Assembly (NCBI GenBank): GCA_028671895.1
Contig: CM053796.1
Span: forward strand, 36,144,860-36,208,859
DNA length: 64,000 nucleotides
Direction: 5' to 3'
Source: Oenanthe sinensis
Lineage: Eukaryota; Streptophyta; Magnoliopsida; Apiales; Apiaceae
Made by a program: the position numbers and the translations under genes. Of the stretch, positions 10,992-24,801 are shown piece by piece. Position 1 is the first letter of the stretch. Each line of letters starts with the position of its first letter. The notes beneath the pieces are model-generated. The model did no database searches. It was not told where the DNA came from and saw nothing but the letters and a program-made list of their open reading frames with translations.

Positions 10992-11180
10992 GTGCCAAAA
11001 AATTATCCCAAAATTTGTCTCAAATACTGAGTTGTCATCGGTATAATTGATAACTTTCCTATAATAATATGAGATCCCGCGTGCATACATATGCACACAC
11101 GAATTAAAATAAATCATATGTCATGTCACGTCATTTGAGAAAAAAAATTGGAATAACTTTTGGGGTACGTAGCATTGCTC
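10992..11180 (-). repeat. Short dispersed transposon-like repeat, copy 1 (inverted relative to 53403-53598)
   Basis: Its reverse complement (begins GAGCAATGCTACGTA, contains TTTATTTTAATT and TCTCATATTATTAT, ends near TTTGAGACAA) aligns along nearly its full length with 53403-53598 on the plus strand. It has no ORF and is under 200 bp. A MITE or similar non-autonomous element is likely; terminal repeats were not resolved. Confidence 0.65.
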
Positions 11181-11634
11181 GATTTGATTTTCTTCAATTA
11201 CAATCAATCACTATATATCTAATCAATTATTTAATAGCATCCAATCAGTAATTCTTGTTATATTCCGTTCAAATAATTTTATCCTAATTTGACCGATTTC
11301 ATGTAATTATTGAATCTTGTATTTTAAATAAGAGAAAAAGGTTTATAAAGTTAACTATAGATAAATTATCTAAAATTACATGCATTTTTAGTATAAAAAA
11401 TTAATGACATTTTTGTAATAATATAATTCATTCTCATATATTTACAAAAATAGTCTTAACAATGTATTATATTTTGTGTTAATTTTAGATAATTACCTAA
11501 AGGCGACTTTAGAGTCATTAAGCCCTTTAAATAATTTTCGGTTATATTTTTTGTTTTGATCATTTTCATATCAAATCAGCTTAAATCAATTTGTGAATTT
11601 AATTTCGATTACTTATTTTGCAACTCAGTTATTC

Positions 11635-11868
11635 GATTTCAGACCCGTTTTGTCCAAATGTAGTATCAGCCTACTTTTAACTTGCCTAAACATAAGATTG
11701 GAGTCAGAAATTAACATAAAACCCTGCATATAAGACATTGAATTTTACTTGATTTCAGACCCGTTTTGTCCAAATGTAGTATCAGCCTACTTTTAACTAG
11801 CCTAAACATAAGATTGGAGTCAGAAATTAACATAAAACCCTGCATATAAGACATTGAATTCTACTTGA
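11635..11868. repeat. 116-bp tandem duplication, two near-identical copies
   Basis: GATTTCAGACCCGTTTTGTC starts at 11635 and again at 11751, exactly 116 bp apart. The two copies differ at only about two positions (AACTTGCC/AACTAGCC and TTTACT/TCTACT), so the duplication is recent. Non-coding. Confidence 0.9.
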
Positions 11869-11933
11869 TGGATAATGCTGCATCCAAGAATCATAAGCTG
11901 GCAATGGCATTTCAAGATGTTCCACAAAGCTAC

Positions 11934-12247
11934 TTAGAGCATGTCCACTTGTAAAATCTAAAATGGTTGGCTATCATGATTATTCATGCAAAATTTTAGC
12001 CAAGAGGTTTGATATATGCTCCAATGAGATTATCTATAATTGTAACTATATAAAATTATACTTAAGGGTTTTTTTGGTTCAACAAATATAGTCAATCAAA
12101 CATGGTTGTCTATATTTTTTGCTAAGAGCATAGAAGGTTGAAGTGCTAGGATTTTTACATATTATCTAAAAGTGTCACATACATGTCATATAGACGTCAC
12201 GTAGACTATTTAACTAAGAGTTTTGCTACTATCGGAGATACTCTTAG
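11934..12247. mobile_element. MITE-like element, ~314 bp
   Basis: The left end CTTAGAGCATGTCCACTTG and the reverse complement of the right end (CTAAGAGTATCTCCGATAG) match at most of the first 16 positions. AT-rich, no ORF. Same terminal family as the larger element at 12414-13105. Confidence 0.5.
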
Positions 12248-12413
12248 CTATTTATTTTTGGACGTGTATAGTTGACACTTTACACCTCGGTGAAAAGGCC
12301 AACTTTTTTTTGAATATTTAAATTTATAACCTTATAAATTTGTATATGTTCTAAGAAATTTTTGATGTTAATGAGAATCGACTTGGACGACGGAGGTTAA
12401 ATCTTAGAGCATC

Positions 12414-13105
12414 TCCAAAATAGCTAAAATGATTAGGTAAAACGATGTAAAATTTGCTAAACATGTAAGATATTTTGCTTGAGTGGTATTAACTATAATT
12501 GATAGCTATATTTGAAAAATAATTTTTTATTATTTTCAAAATCTAAGTATCATTAAAATTCTTAAATAAATATATAATATATATACACACATATACATAT
12601 ATAAAAGACAATTTTATAAATTAAAATAAATTAATTAATTTTCTTATTCAATACAAGTTAATTTTATATTATAAAACATATAAACTAAAAAATATTTATT
12701 ATATTATTTTATTAGTTTATTAGTATTTTTTATAAATATATCATGTATATTAAAATAATTATATAAGTAAATAATATATTTGGTTAACAATAAAACAAAA
12801 TTTATACTTTTTTGATTAAATATATTTACATTTATCATTAATATATTAATTTTAAAAACTAAAATCCTAATTGTAGAGTTGAGCGGGAGGGTTAATTTGA
12901 GAGGGAAATAACGTGGACTAATATAGATGATGACTATTCATTCAATATATGTAGCGTGTTTGTTTTGTGTTATCTAAAAATATGTATAATAGGTTTAGCC
13001 GTGGTCTTTTTATATATATATATAGATATCATATATATTTTTAAAATTCTTCTTGCCATCTGGATATTATTGCTAACAGGTACAACCACGTTGGACATGC
13101 TCTTA
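12414..13105. mobile_element. MITE-like/non-autonomous DNA element, ~692 bp
   Basis: Left end TTAGAGCATCTCCAAAATAG; the right end, reverse-complemented, reads TAAGAGCATGTCCAACGTGG. The interior is very AT-rich and lacks transposase homology. The short open frame near its right end (12956-13147) is hydrophobic low-complexity sequence and is not considered a gene. Confidence 0.5.
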
Positions 13106-13240
13106 TGTGTTGTTTACCGATGTGTTTTTCTAATTAGTTTAGGATGAAAAAATATATTTATGCTATTTAAATGTAGTGTTTTAAAAAAAAATTAATACGA
13201 TTGAACTTATAAAAATCGGTCAAAATTAATAATTAATATA

Positions 13241-13474
13241 CTCTCTCTGTTTTTTATAGGTAGGTTGACTTTTATGCACATGTTTTTAGGTGTTTTGACT
13301 ATCTAATTAAAATTGTTGTTTTTTTCCAATGAATAAAAATATATAATCAAAATTTTAATTTATAAAAAAAAAAATTAAAAATAATAATTTTAATTATGTA
13401 ATCAAAGTACTTAAAAATATTTGTTGAAAATCAGACGACCTATATAAAAATTGGAATATAAAAATTGGAGGGAG
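13241..13474. mobile_element. Stowaway-like MITE, 234 bp
   Basis: Ends CTCTCTCTGTTTTTTATAGG and (reverse-complemented) CTCCCTCCAATTTTTATATT form imperfect inverted repeats. Both sides are flanked by TA (13239-13240 and 13475-13476), the classic Tc1/mariner-type Stowaway target duplication. The interior shares TTTTGACTAT-like text with the equal-length element at 36892-37125. Confidence 0.75.
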
Positions 13475-13799
13475 TATATTTTAAATATATTATATTTTTT
13501 GTAAATTGTAACACCTAAATACTAGTATGGACTAATGATATGTGATATTTTTTTTGTATGTTTTATGATAATTTGATGGTATTTAAATATAATTATATAT
13601 TATTATTTATTATATTAAAATATCACTGATTAATATTCTAATTATCTGATTAATTATTATAAAATCTGATTAATTATGATTTCTATTTTCTAAAACGTAT
13701 ACTATATTATTATAACCAAACTAGAACTCTTTTTTTTAAACACTAAGGTGAACCACAGAAACAATCCTAGTCATCCAATCCAATTTTAATAAAAAATAA

Positions 13800-13908
<109 letters not shown>

Positions 13909-13979
13909 TACATACAACTTTATCCCCGATAGTCATTTATTATAACCAAACTGGAGAGCTTTTTTTTGAAACACTCAAA

Positions 13980-14900
13980 TGTACATATAAAAAAAATCGT
14001 AACCGTCCAATTTTAGGTGAACCATAGAAACGATCATTTCTTCCAATTTTAATAAAATCTAATTTTAGAAAAGATATATATCATACATACAACTGTTCAT
14101 GGATAATATTATATCTAAATTATATTATATATTTTTTATTTTAAAAATCTTACTTATCCTATAATTTTTATTTAATATAATTGTATTCACATTTAACCTA
14201 ATTTCATCACCATTCAAATTTTTTTATTTATTTAAAATTATAACTTATAATTAAAATTTATGAATATTAATATATAAATAACATTTTATAGAAAAATGTA
14301 AAAATAAATTAATAATAAAATAAATTATCATATTAAATTAAATATTTAAATGATATAAAAAAATTAATATATAATTTATTAATATCATTTATGATTTGCA
14401 CGTTTTATAAGCTAGTAGTGTCGAGGAGCATGACACTGCATTCACATTGGAACAAAAAGATGATATTTTTTGAAATAAAAATAAGATATGGGACAAAATT
14501 TGAATTCTGATGTTGCAGATAATTGTATTAATTTGTTTATTGAAAAATAGATTTAAAAATTATTTAATACAATTTTTAAATTAATTAATACAATTTAAAT
14601 ATAGTTTAATGAAAAAGTATTTTTTAGACTCTATTTTTATAAAAAAAAAACAAAATTTTATATTTAAAAATACGATTTTAAACCCTAAATCTAATTAATT
14701 ATTGTAAGATATTTTCACCGATTAATTCTCATTCAATTAACAACACTTGAATGTCATGTATATCATAATTCATAAATAAATACTTGATAAATTCCAATAA
14801 AATAAAAATAACAACTATTCAATAGTAATACAGTAATTTTTAATAAATAAATAAATCTTTCCCTTAAGAACATTAAGGATAATTAATTTATTATTTTAGT
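13980..14900. other. AT-rich intergenic spacer upstream of RBL19
   Basis: No open frame, hairpin or repeat family could be supported apart from general A/T tracts. The 3' end of this stretch presumably holds the RBL19 promoter. Confidence 0.4.
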
Positions 14901-15013
14901 TTATTTTTCCCAAGTGACTTTATTATTGAAGTCAAGTGTAATAACAATACCACTCCAATCACATATACATACACATATACACACACCTCAGATCGTACTG
15001 CGGATCTCCCGTC

Positions 15014-18000
15014 ATGAGTTCTCCGGCCCTTTCTGGAGTAAGTTTCCTATTTTTATTTATTCATTTATATATTTAATTTGTGTGTATATGCATTTATTTA
15101 TTTATTTATTAAATCAATTTTATTTTAATGTTTTAATTAGATTAGATTAGATTAGATCTGATGATTTGTGTATGTGTTGATTTAGAATATATATGTGTGT
15201 ATGGACTGTTGTAAATTGATTTGTTCAGTGATTGATTAATGGTGAAATTAGGGCACAAATGTGTTTAGTGGATTTACAAGGCTGTGTAAAGGCCTTGCTG
15301 TAGTACTTGTTGCTGGTCACATTGTTGTTCAGATTCTCCCCTCTTCCGTTGCGTATCTCGCACTCATTCCTGCCAGGTATTTTTGTGTCTAGTAGATGGT
15401 AGATTTCGATATTTGATTTTTTGTTGGTTGATGATTGATTTTTTTTAATTGTTATTGTGTAATGGAATTGTTTTGGATCGGTTTTTAGTTTGGTGGTCCA
15501 GTGGAGATCGTGTTGTTAAATTTGATTCTATTGAATAACGTTTAGTGCTAGGTGCAAATATTGTGGTTAGGGTTGTTAGCAATGTGGGTTTTCAGAGTAA
15601 GATGGATAAGTAGTAGTTATGTATGTTATCGTGATTTTGATTTATAATAGCATTTTTTTTAATCATTTGTGGTGGGAAGAGTTTATCGATTAGTAAAATT
15701 GTAAGGAAAAGGTGATCTTTATGTATTATAGCAATTGTAGGATGGAATTATTTTGGATCGGCTGTTAATTTAATGATGTAATGGAAATCGTGTTGTTAAA
15801 CTCTATTTGGATTGAATAAAATTTAGGGTGGTTTTTTTTTTGACAAAAAAATTTAGGGTAGTTAGGTAGCTGGCAATATGGCCATATGGGTTTTTTTTAG
15901 AGGTGATTTTAGAAAACGGTTAGTTTATGTATGTTATATTGATTTAAAGTATAAGAGCAATATCATCTTTTTTAGCATTTCAGGTGGGAAGAAGAATGTG
16001 TGTGTGTGTGTGTGTGTGGGTGGGTATTTTTTTCTGATTGGAACAATATTCTTCATTGTCATTCTTTTTGGTTGTGGTTTGGAGCTGAAAGAGCAGATTC
16101 ATGCAACAAAATCAACATACATGTATATACAGATTACAATGCATATTAAAAAAAATGGTTGTCAATTTGAAAATTGAAATCATAGGTTGTGGGTTCAGCA
16201 AGGGGCAACCACCCTTAGAATATTCCCTTCGCTCTAGTTGAAATAATATCTTTCTTTTGGTGAATATCCGATGAATGAAATAAATAACCGGTGTCAAAGT
16301 AACAAAACCACGATTCGCATTCGGATGATCCGTCTGGCGGCCTCATTCTTGTTTCTCAGTTTTCTTGTATGTTAATAAGTTAAACGAGAGGAAATAGGTA
16401 CGTGTAATTTCATGAATCCCAAAAAAGAAGAAAGAAAATTCATGAAATAGAAGTATAAGAAGCTATTTTACTTTTTCTGAAATTTCAAGCTTGTGTCTAG
16501 TCTTGAATATATGGCTATAACCAAGCACTTCTAATTTTTGAATTCACGGCCTAGTCTTCAATACCTAAACTCAAACCAATCAAATTGTAATAGATACTAT
16601 TCAAGACAATTGATGTAACCAGTTGTACTAGTAATATGATAGAGAGTCCAATGCTACTTCTGATGTAAGGCGCCCATCTTCTTTCAGTTATCATGCCTGC
16701 CTCTTTTTCCTTTTATCATTCAATCATTAGTTATTACCAGTATCTTCTAATCAATGTGGATTTTCTGTCCTGGCTGATCTGGTACCCCTCTGTTCTTTCT
16801 ACGCTCATATTGGGTATTTGGCAGTCTTCTGGCTATTTACCATCATTTATGTGTATCTCCTTTGCATTGGGCAACAGATTGTCAGTTCACAGTTGTAGAT
16901 ATGATGATAAACGAAATTAAAAATTTTGCTTTTCTAATGTATTGCAGGACTATACCTTTTGGTTGGAACCTTATAACAGCTGGTTACATTGAACAATCAG
17001 TATATGGGGTATGCACCCTTTTTGGTATCTATTGCTGCAGTTGTCAGTCAGTTATATTATAATTCATATCCTGTGTACCTGTTATTGTTGGTGTTCGACT
17101 TCTATGTCAATTTGACATTGTGAATATGTTTTCAGGTGGTCATTAGCGCACTTGGACTCCTCTTAATGGGGAAAGTGCTTGAACCTATTTGGGGTACTAG
17201 GGAGTTCCTAAAGTTCATCTTTGTAGTTAACTTCTTGACATCCGTATGTGTTTTTGTCACAGCTGTATTTTTGTACTACGTAACAATGCTGGAGACTTAT
17301 CTGTAAGTAATCCATCTTTAAAAATTAAAATTATAATACACAATTGTTTTTAATCTGACTTTAATTCGGTCTTGATATATTATATTTCCAACACAAGTGA
17401 CTACCATTAATTCATAATATTTTATCTAGCACCTCAGTTTCTTTCATTTCTATATATTATTCATTTGCCTATGCCTTTGTGCTGTTGCTGGTATACTTCC
17501 ATATGTTTATGTTTGTTTCTATTTTCGTATTTTGACAGTTACATGCCTATTTCGGGTTTCCATGGGGTTCTATTAGGTTTCCTAGTTGGCTTGAAGCAGA
17601 TTATACCTGATCAAGAGCTGTCTTTGTTAAAAATTAAAGCAAAGGTATGAACCTGCTGAAAGTCTTCATCTGATGTTGTACTCCCTGAAACCATAGTGTG
17701 GCATTTAACAGTTGGAGAATTTATTCCCTTACATCTCCTGTACACTGTTTGGGCTCTATGCAGTGGTTGCCGTCACTTACCCTAGTGCTGTCTACTGCCA
17801 TAAGCTTCTTTACAGCGGAATCGGCAATATACTTACCGACCCTGATATTTGGTACGTACATAAGCTGGATCTACCTCAGATACTGGCAGAAGAAACCAGA
17901 AACAAAACTTAGAGGTGATCCAAGTGATGAATTTGCATTCTCCACTTTCTTTCCTGAACCTCTGAGGTGATTTTCAGTCTTTTTAAAATTTAACCTCCGT

Positions 18001-19073
18001 CCAATTCCCTCTTCCCGCCAAAGTCCCCAGTTCCTACTTACGAATTCATTATTCTGGCTCAAATGCAGACCAGTGATTGATCCCGTTGCTTCAATATTTG
18101 ATCGGATGCTCTGCAGAAGATCTGCAACTTCTGATGAAGACAGCGGCCATATACTGGGTGGTTCTTCTCTGCCTGGTTCTGATCCCATTGAGGCATCTAG
18201 GAGAAGGTAATGTACTGCAAAGTCATTTAAAATATTTTGGGATCATTTTAGTTGTATAATATCTGAAAGTTAAAGAAGAACTTTGAACCAAACCAAGCTT
18301 TTGCCGAATGAACTGCTTGAATGAAATTAAATTTGCCTTGATATAAGCAAACGAGTTTAATTGCTTCTCACAATTCAACAGCGAACTTATTAGTAGTAGT
18401 AGTAGTAGTACAGAGTAAATGATAGAGAGATATTCTAATTGTATCTTGCAATTTTAAGGAATAATAATTTCTCTTATTTTCTTTCTCAGTTTTACTTATT
18501 TTTGGTTATGGTCAATTACATAAATTTGAATACTCAATTACTCACACCCCCTGCCTCCACAGAGTCTTGAACCCTCAACCTTTTATTACCGAGAGATAGT
18601 ATCCGCTAGGCTAAGCCTTGTATATTATTATTTTGTTTGCCTCAATATATGTAATCAGTTATCATTTTGCGGACACCTGCTCATTTTCTCATAGTTTCTC
18701 TCTTCGTTTGTAGATATATTTGCGATTTGTTTTTCTCCCACTTTTTAGGAAGTATATCTAACTTTATTTTTTATTTTTTAAGATATTCATGATCATTGCA
18801 TATTTAAGTTTGCATGATTAATAGCAACAATATAACTAGAAAATAGTAGCAAGACGTTACTTTCTTGTTTACCTTTTTTTTGTGCTTATTCTCCTGAACA
18901 TCTAATCTGCCACAATAGATTTGTACTTTCACACCATTTTAGCATCCAGTTGTTCCTCTCTAAACTGCAGGGAAAGGGGTGCGAGAGCATTGGAAGAGCG
19001 GTTGGCAGCTGAGAGGCTGGCCTCTGGAGGGAGCACTGAAGAAAAGCAAAGAGATGCCGCTGATAATGTTTAG
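15014..19073 (+). CDS. RBL19: Rhomboid-like protein 19 / TMEM115 homologue
   Basis: Eight exons with GT-AG borders and consistent phases: 15014-15037, 15252-15376, 16948-17008, 17136-17302, 17539-17644, 17764-17966, 18069-18206, 18971-19073. They give a 308-residue protein, close to the ~304 of Arabidopsis RBL19. It starts MSSPALSGGTNVFSGFTRLC and has five to seven hydrophobic segments (for example LAVVLVAGHIVVQILPS, VVISALGLLLMG, FLKFIFVVNFLTSVCVFVTA), the family motif PFGWNLITAGYIEQ, and a hydrophilic tail rich in R/E (RRRERGARALEERLAAERLA) ending TAG. TMEM115 proteins are inactive rhomboid relatives of the Golgi involved in vesicle transport; no Ser-His catalytic pair is evident, as expected. 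Intron 2 holds a (GT)n run near 15998; intron 7 carries a SINE-like insertion. Convergent with HISN3, about 760 bp between stops. Confidence 0.95.
18391..18411. repeat. (TAG)n microsatellite
   Basis: Six to seven TAG repeats in intron 7 of RBL19. Confidence 0.7.
18480..18620 (-). mobile_element. tRNA-derived SINE in intron 7 of RBL19 (antisense)
   Basis: On the minus strand a pol III A box (TAGCCTAGCGG, plus coordinates 18603-18613) is followed about 29 nt later by a B box (GGTTCAAGAC, 18564-18573); both fit the plant consensus. No clover-leaf or acceptor stem is visible, so it is not a functional tRNA. The 3' extent is approximate. The insertion is antisense to the host gene and far from its splice sites. 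Confidence 0.6.
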
Positions 19074-19834
19074 AGCAGAGATGAATTTTGGACTTTTGAA
19101 AATAGATCCCAAAGGCAAATTTATTATGCTTTTTGACCTTGTTTTTCCATACTGGTTCAGAAGAGAACAAAAACCAATATATATGTTTATTTTTTGTACT
19201 TGTGCCATCGTTTCTTTAAAAGTACTCAATAGTGCCGAATTGTGCTTTGAGATGAGAAATGCATATATGTATATTGGCCACATGATAATTTCTAAACTGA
19301 ATATAGAGCAGAATTTGTTTCTTTGACATTGTATGTGATTTCATTCGCTTTCTTCCGCAGGCTAGAGATACACTTTAAAAGTTATTGGAAATGTCGTTAT
19401 TCCCAACTCTGCATGACTTGCAATAATAGCAATGCAACTCGTGAATGATTCAAGATGTGATTCCTAGTGACAAAAATATCATTTTCTAAAATTGTTTATA
19501 TCTATATACGAGAAAAAAGGTCTTGAGGTTGACCTCAAGAAATTGCCTAATATTATATTACTTTTTAGTGTAAATAAATATGGCTTCTTGCAATTATAAT
19601 TATATCCTTTTGTATGAGATTACATGTAAATTCTTAATATAAAAAATTTATATTAAAATTTGGCATGCAGAAGTCCACAAATCAACCCATACATCTACGA
19701 TTTTACGTTGAGGTACCATCAAAATTACAATGTTGACTTGGGAAAAAATCTACAACATTGACTTGGAAAAAAACTACATCAATCATGATCCATTAAAAAC
19801 AACACAATGGTAAAAATAAAAATAAAAATAAACA
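19074..19834. other. Convergent 3' intergenic region between RBL19 and HISN3
   Basis: Holds the presumed 3' UTRs of both genes, which face each other. Open frames here are short and arise from UTR sequence. No separate gene seen. Confidence 0.5.
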
Positions 19835-22800
19835 CTAAGCTGCTACAGCAGCTTGCTGGTCATGCCAGATTACAACATCTTTATAACGCAAGTTGCCGCC
19901 GAAAATATCTAAAGCACTCCCTACAGTAACATCCACATTTCCCATTCCTGCAATTTTTATCCTCTCCAAATCATCCATTACAGTCACGCCGCCAGCATAT
20001 GTAACCGGTATCTGGCATTCAAAAGAAAGAATCAATAATTAGCATGTGTTAGTAGTAACGCTCATAGCTCATAGCTCATAACTACTCCTGTACAATTTAC
20101 TCTCCATAAGAAGAGCCAAATCAGGTTCTTACAAGCATAAAAGTCATTTTACAGAAAACAAATAACCAAAATATCTATCTAAACCAACACAATGCATGAA
20201 AATGAAAAGTAAAGATAATTAGGGTTTAAAATCGTGGGACACTCGAGAAGTTTAAAAGTACCTTCGCAGAAAAGAGTTATTATACCAATTGGCATATGAT
20301 CGGACTGGACAATTGAAGTCATTTAGGAGTTATAATGGCTGTCATAGTAGATCAGTGTGATGTGCTTCCAACAGCCAACAAAGAGGCAGGGTTCAGCAGT
20401 GGGTGACATTTCAAATGAAAACCGGTAGAATTATAAAATTACAAAGCAGCAAGATCATTTAACTCTAGAATCATGTCACTATTAAAAGAGAAAAACAACG
20501 CAGATGAATTTGTAGAAGCAAAATAATATATTACACACCGGCGAGTGTTTGCCAAGTAGTGCCACAAGCTCTTCATCGATTCCCAGCCTACGACAAAGTA
20601 GTAATCAATATCAGATAGATACAAATAGTACATGTAAGCATCAAATACTGAGAAGCTTTAGTTAGTTATATAACCAAGCCTCCTATAGAATTTAGATGCA
20701 CATCTAAATTGTAAAACATCTATTTCCTTCTTAATTCCACACTTTTCCTGCAATTGATATATAAACATCATGCATAATCAGGACCTAACTGAAAGCCTCT
20801 CAGTTTACCTGACAGATTGGCACTGCTCAAGCTGATCATTGGTGTTTACATATTGCTTCAACTAGCTACATTGTAACCAATGTTTAACAGAAGGTACTGA
20901 TAACAGCTTAGTACATTACAGGAAACTAGGAAAGGCCCAGCATTAGGAAGTCATAATTTTTTATTGTTTTTTTGTGACAATACAATTCAGAAGACATCGT
21001 AATCTTATTGAGCATCATCCCAGGCTCCCAGGCTCCCAGCCCCTTCAAAATGTATCAACCATGAATCTTGTGAATGTAACTCCTAGATATGTCTGACCAA
21101 ATTATTAAAATTTCACATAATGAGAACATATGATAAAAACAGTGGCATATAGCGACCATTCATAACGGCATAACGCAATATTCTAGTTACTTGATGACCT
21201 TACTTGAACAGGATCTGTTCTATAGGATCGTACTTCTGTAGACTTGATTTCTATCAAGACAGGAATATTCTAGTTACTTGAAAAGAAATTTTAAGTACAA
21301 ATTTAATTGACTAATAATTGTTACAGTTTCAAATAACATATTAAGTTGGACTTCAGATGTACAAGGGTCGAGATAAACAAATCTTCACAAATGGAGTATT
21401 AAAAAAACCGCAAAACATTCTATAGTGTGTGCATTAAATTCTACAGATGGGGAATATAGAGAATACAGTAGCAACACCATTGGGCTAGTAGTGGTATCCT
21501 AATTCGGTGACCTCTCCCTAAATAAAGCCCCATTGAATGAATCTCTCCCGAACTATGCTCATTTTTCTAGGGCTCCTAAAGTCTGTGCTAGTAGTATTAT
21601 CCTAATTCGGTGACCTCTCCCACCCATCAAGGTAGAAGATAAGAAAGGGAAATTATTGCCAAGAGAGGCCTGGGGGCCGGAAGGTTGCCACGAGCAAGTC
21701 AGTTTGGGATCAATCAGAAGAAGGAAATTAACAAAACTGTAAAAGAGAAAGAGGATGCAAAGATATATAGGAATATACTTTTTCCCTTCAACATCGACTC
21801 CATGAACCAGAAACTCATCAGCATAAGTGGAAAGAAAATCCAATACTTCCTTGCTCACATAGACATCACTGAACTTCTGCCACCTATCAGTGACAACGGC
21901 ATATTTACCATCCTGCCATCAGACCTTCGAGTCAACAACATGATGTTTACTTGTAAAATAAAGTAGCATATTGTCATCATAACTTTGGTTCTGTGAAGAA
22001 AATGTATTCATGTCACATATTCAAAACCATATTTTGGAACAACAAATGCTGCTAACATAATGCCCTTGTTCACTTCATGTGCAGCACACTATTAAGTCAT
22101 ACAAGTAACAGATTTTCACATTAGACTTTGAGTTTCATATAGATTGGAATATAAAATAGAGAACAAGTGCACTAAATAGTTTGGTAAATCTGACATTCAA
22201 ATTGAACGTGGAAAAACTTTAACCTTTGATAGTATTACACTACTACTTGAACACTTGCCAACATCTCACCAATAAACATATGATTGCTGTTATTTCTGCA
22301 AATAAGTATGATTGCTACCAGTCATGCTTTAAAAAGAAAGAAAGAACTTGGGAAAAAGGCTGCTGCAAGGGTAACTTGATGAATAAGAATGCTATCTCAT
22401 TGAGTCTGTCAATAGTTAGCATACTTATATTTTGCTTTTCTGCGTGACCAGTGTAGTTGCTAACTACAATATTACAAAATTTACATAATAATTTTATTAC
22501 ATATATCATTCTATAAAGGAACTTAATGTTCAAGTTACCTAGATTAGTTTATCAGAAAATTAGAAAAATGAGAAACAAAATATGATTATCCTTCCAACTT
22601 AAAGAAAACATTTAAATGTGATGATTACTTTTCAGCACAATTTAAATCTCTTTTTCTCTGAGTAATTGTAAAATTACCTTCTTCCTGCAACTAAGGTCCA
22701 ATACAAGCCTCTCTTTCCCAACAAGATGAACAAGTTCCTCAAGCCTCCCAACTTCCATTTGTCCATTATTGAATACATACTGCATATAAATAAAAAATTA

Positions 22801-24801
22801 CTGATTACAAATCTACAGAATATAGTATAATTTAGTATAACTTCAGTTGAGATGTCTTAGTTCAAGGGTATGTCTTCATATTACCTAATTAAGAAGAATG
22901 TCAATAGATTCATCTACCAAAATTATTAATTTCAAACTTCTATTTAACATCTACGAGATATGTTACTGATTTCATTTTCTCCAAGCCATCAGATTTTTAG
23001 TGTATACTAATTAAAACATACTGATGTAATTATAACATGGCTCGCTCCTTCGTCAATGTAGTTCATAGCATTGCTGGAATTGATACCACCTCCAACTTGC
23101 AGACCACCTGGATGTTATAGTCCTCGCATCAAGTTCAAAGGAAAATTCTGTAAGTTTAAGACATACCATCAACCCAAAGATCTAGTATGTACAGTGATTG
23201 TACTCTGTGACTTAGTTATCTTTTACTCTATAACAAAAAGGTCTACACTGTGTGGAGGCATATCACCCCGCAAAAGCATCCAAAGTTAGAGCACGCATAC
23301 GAATTAACTGCAGAAGCATATACATAGTATAAGATAAGAAGAGAAAATATGCCATATTACAGTATCTACTCTACCAGGATAAGCATGTAAAGCTTCCATG
23401 GCTGCCGAGTTGCTCAAAGGATCAGCTCCAAGCATAATCACATGACCACCTCTGAGCCCGTCTTCTTTGTATAGAGAAGCATATTCTGCTGCTGACTTGT
23501 CGGATTCAAAATTAGTTATAAGACTCATATCTCCATCCTTTGAATCACAAAGAGTGGACCCTACTATTTGCTTCACTTTCCCCTGAACTTTCACGTAAGT
23601 ACATATATCATAATAAGAAGCATATAGTGTAAACTACGCGATCCTTGCATTTAAATTTACCACATCAGAAATGAAAACCTCATCATACAATTGTTAAAAT
23701 ACCTATGCTTAAGCTCAACAAAAATTTGATGAGGACTAAGGAGCCAAAAATAACAGGAATTGGCACACATGAATATTCATAAGCATATTAAAACATTTCA
23801 GACAAGGAAGATTCCTGGTCCACCACATACTCGTGAATGTTCTTAACCAACGACTCCATATAAGCTAATATTAATATATAATTATACAAAATTTATATTT
23901 ATAGTAGATGGCAAACAACTAATAATTTCTAAATGCCATATACATAGCAGAAGAAAGCTACAGTGCAAATGTCTTCTGACATCTATTGACCCAGTGTTGT
24001 GAAAGGCATACAGAAGGCACAAAAGTCAATTTTATGGCTAGATAAATTTGCTGCTGGTTCAAAATCCAAATACTTAACGACATATAATGGTACGTGGCAC
24101 AGTCTCAAAAATAATATATATTAGGTCAATAGAAGAAATTTTAACAATTCAACACTCCAAAATCTTTTAGCCAAATTTTGCGCCTATTTGCAAAGCACGA
24201 GTAATTACGCTTTCCACAGCACTACGCTTTTCTTAATTTTTTTCCCAAATTCCTTGACTGGTATTCACAGAGGTAACCAAGCTTTGGAATGCACAAATGC
24301 ACAATAGATTCACTATACACATAGTAATTGAAGCAACATCTCTCGGCAAACAGATCTAGCAACTATAACAAGGAAAAAACACCAAACAAACTGCTAGAGA
24401 ATTGCAAACAATTTACAGTCCAAAAAATGCATTATAACTTCTACAAGAAAATTAAGGAACTTCTTGTAAGAAAGATTGGCTAACCTTATGTATGTCTATG
24501 CAAGGACGAAAACGAACTCCGCATGTTACTGATAGCTTTTGACGCCCTGTTAACACTTCAACTATTATCTATCTAGTAAAATTAAAATTGTATGCTTTCT
24601 GATAGAATTGCACTTTGACAATCGTAAAAGAACGATCACAGCCATAATGCAATATACTAAAATATGAGTAAGCATACCAGAAACAGATGAAGACATTGCA
24701 ATCGATTTCCGCATTCTCTTACAACTAAAATTCGAACATCCCATATTTGAATGAAGTGAACTGGGGTCCAACCTACTTGAGTTCAGTTGGAGACTCTGCA
24801 T
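19835..24801 (-). CDS. HISN3: Phosphoribosylformimino-AICAR ribotide isomerase (HisA-type), chloroplastic
   Basis: Fourth enzyme of histidine biosynthesis: isomerises ProFAR to PRFAR by an Amadori rearrangement in plastids. Exons in transcription order: 24801-24678, 24546-24485, 23582-23375, 23107-23022, 22779-22678, 21912-21779, 20587-20539, 20011-19835. All GT-AG, phases consistent, 313 residues (Arabidopsis HISN3 is about 304). The first ~45 residues are Ser/Lys-rich and acid-poor, typical of a plastid transit peptide. Then come VRFRPCIDIHKGKVKQIVGS (the N-terminal barrel strand with the conserved first catalytic Asp), GLRGGHVIMLGAD, GGLQVGGGIN, HVIITSYVFNNG, RLVLDLSCRKK, DEFLVHGVDVEGK, and IPVTYAGGVTVMDDLERI with a VGSALDIFGG phosphate-binding loop. 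The plant HISN3 is also known as APG10. The ATG at 24801 was preferred; the frame is open further upstream but has no other ATG. Long introns carry no other gene. Confidence 0.96.

Noticed and set aside
21484..21622. Repeated TCCTAATTCGGTGACCTCTC in a HISN3 intron
   Set aside because: A simple ~104-bp-spaced short direct repeat with no further structure; noted but not treated as an element.
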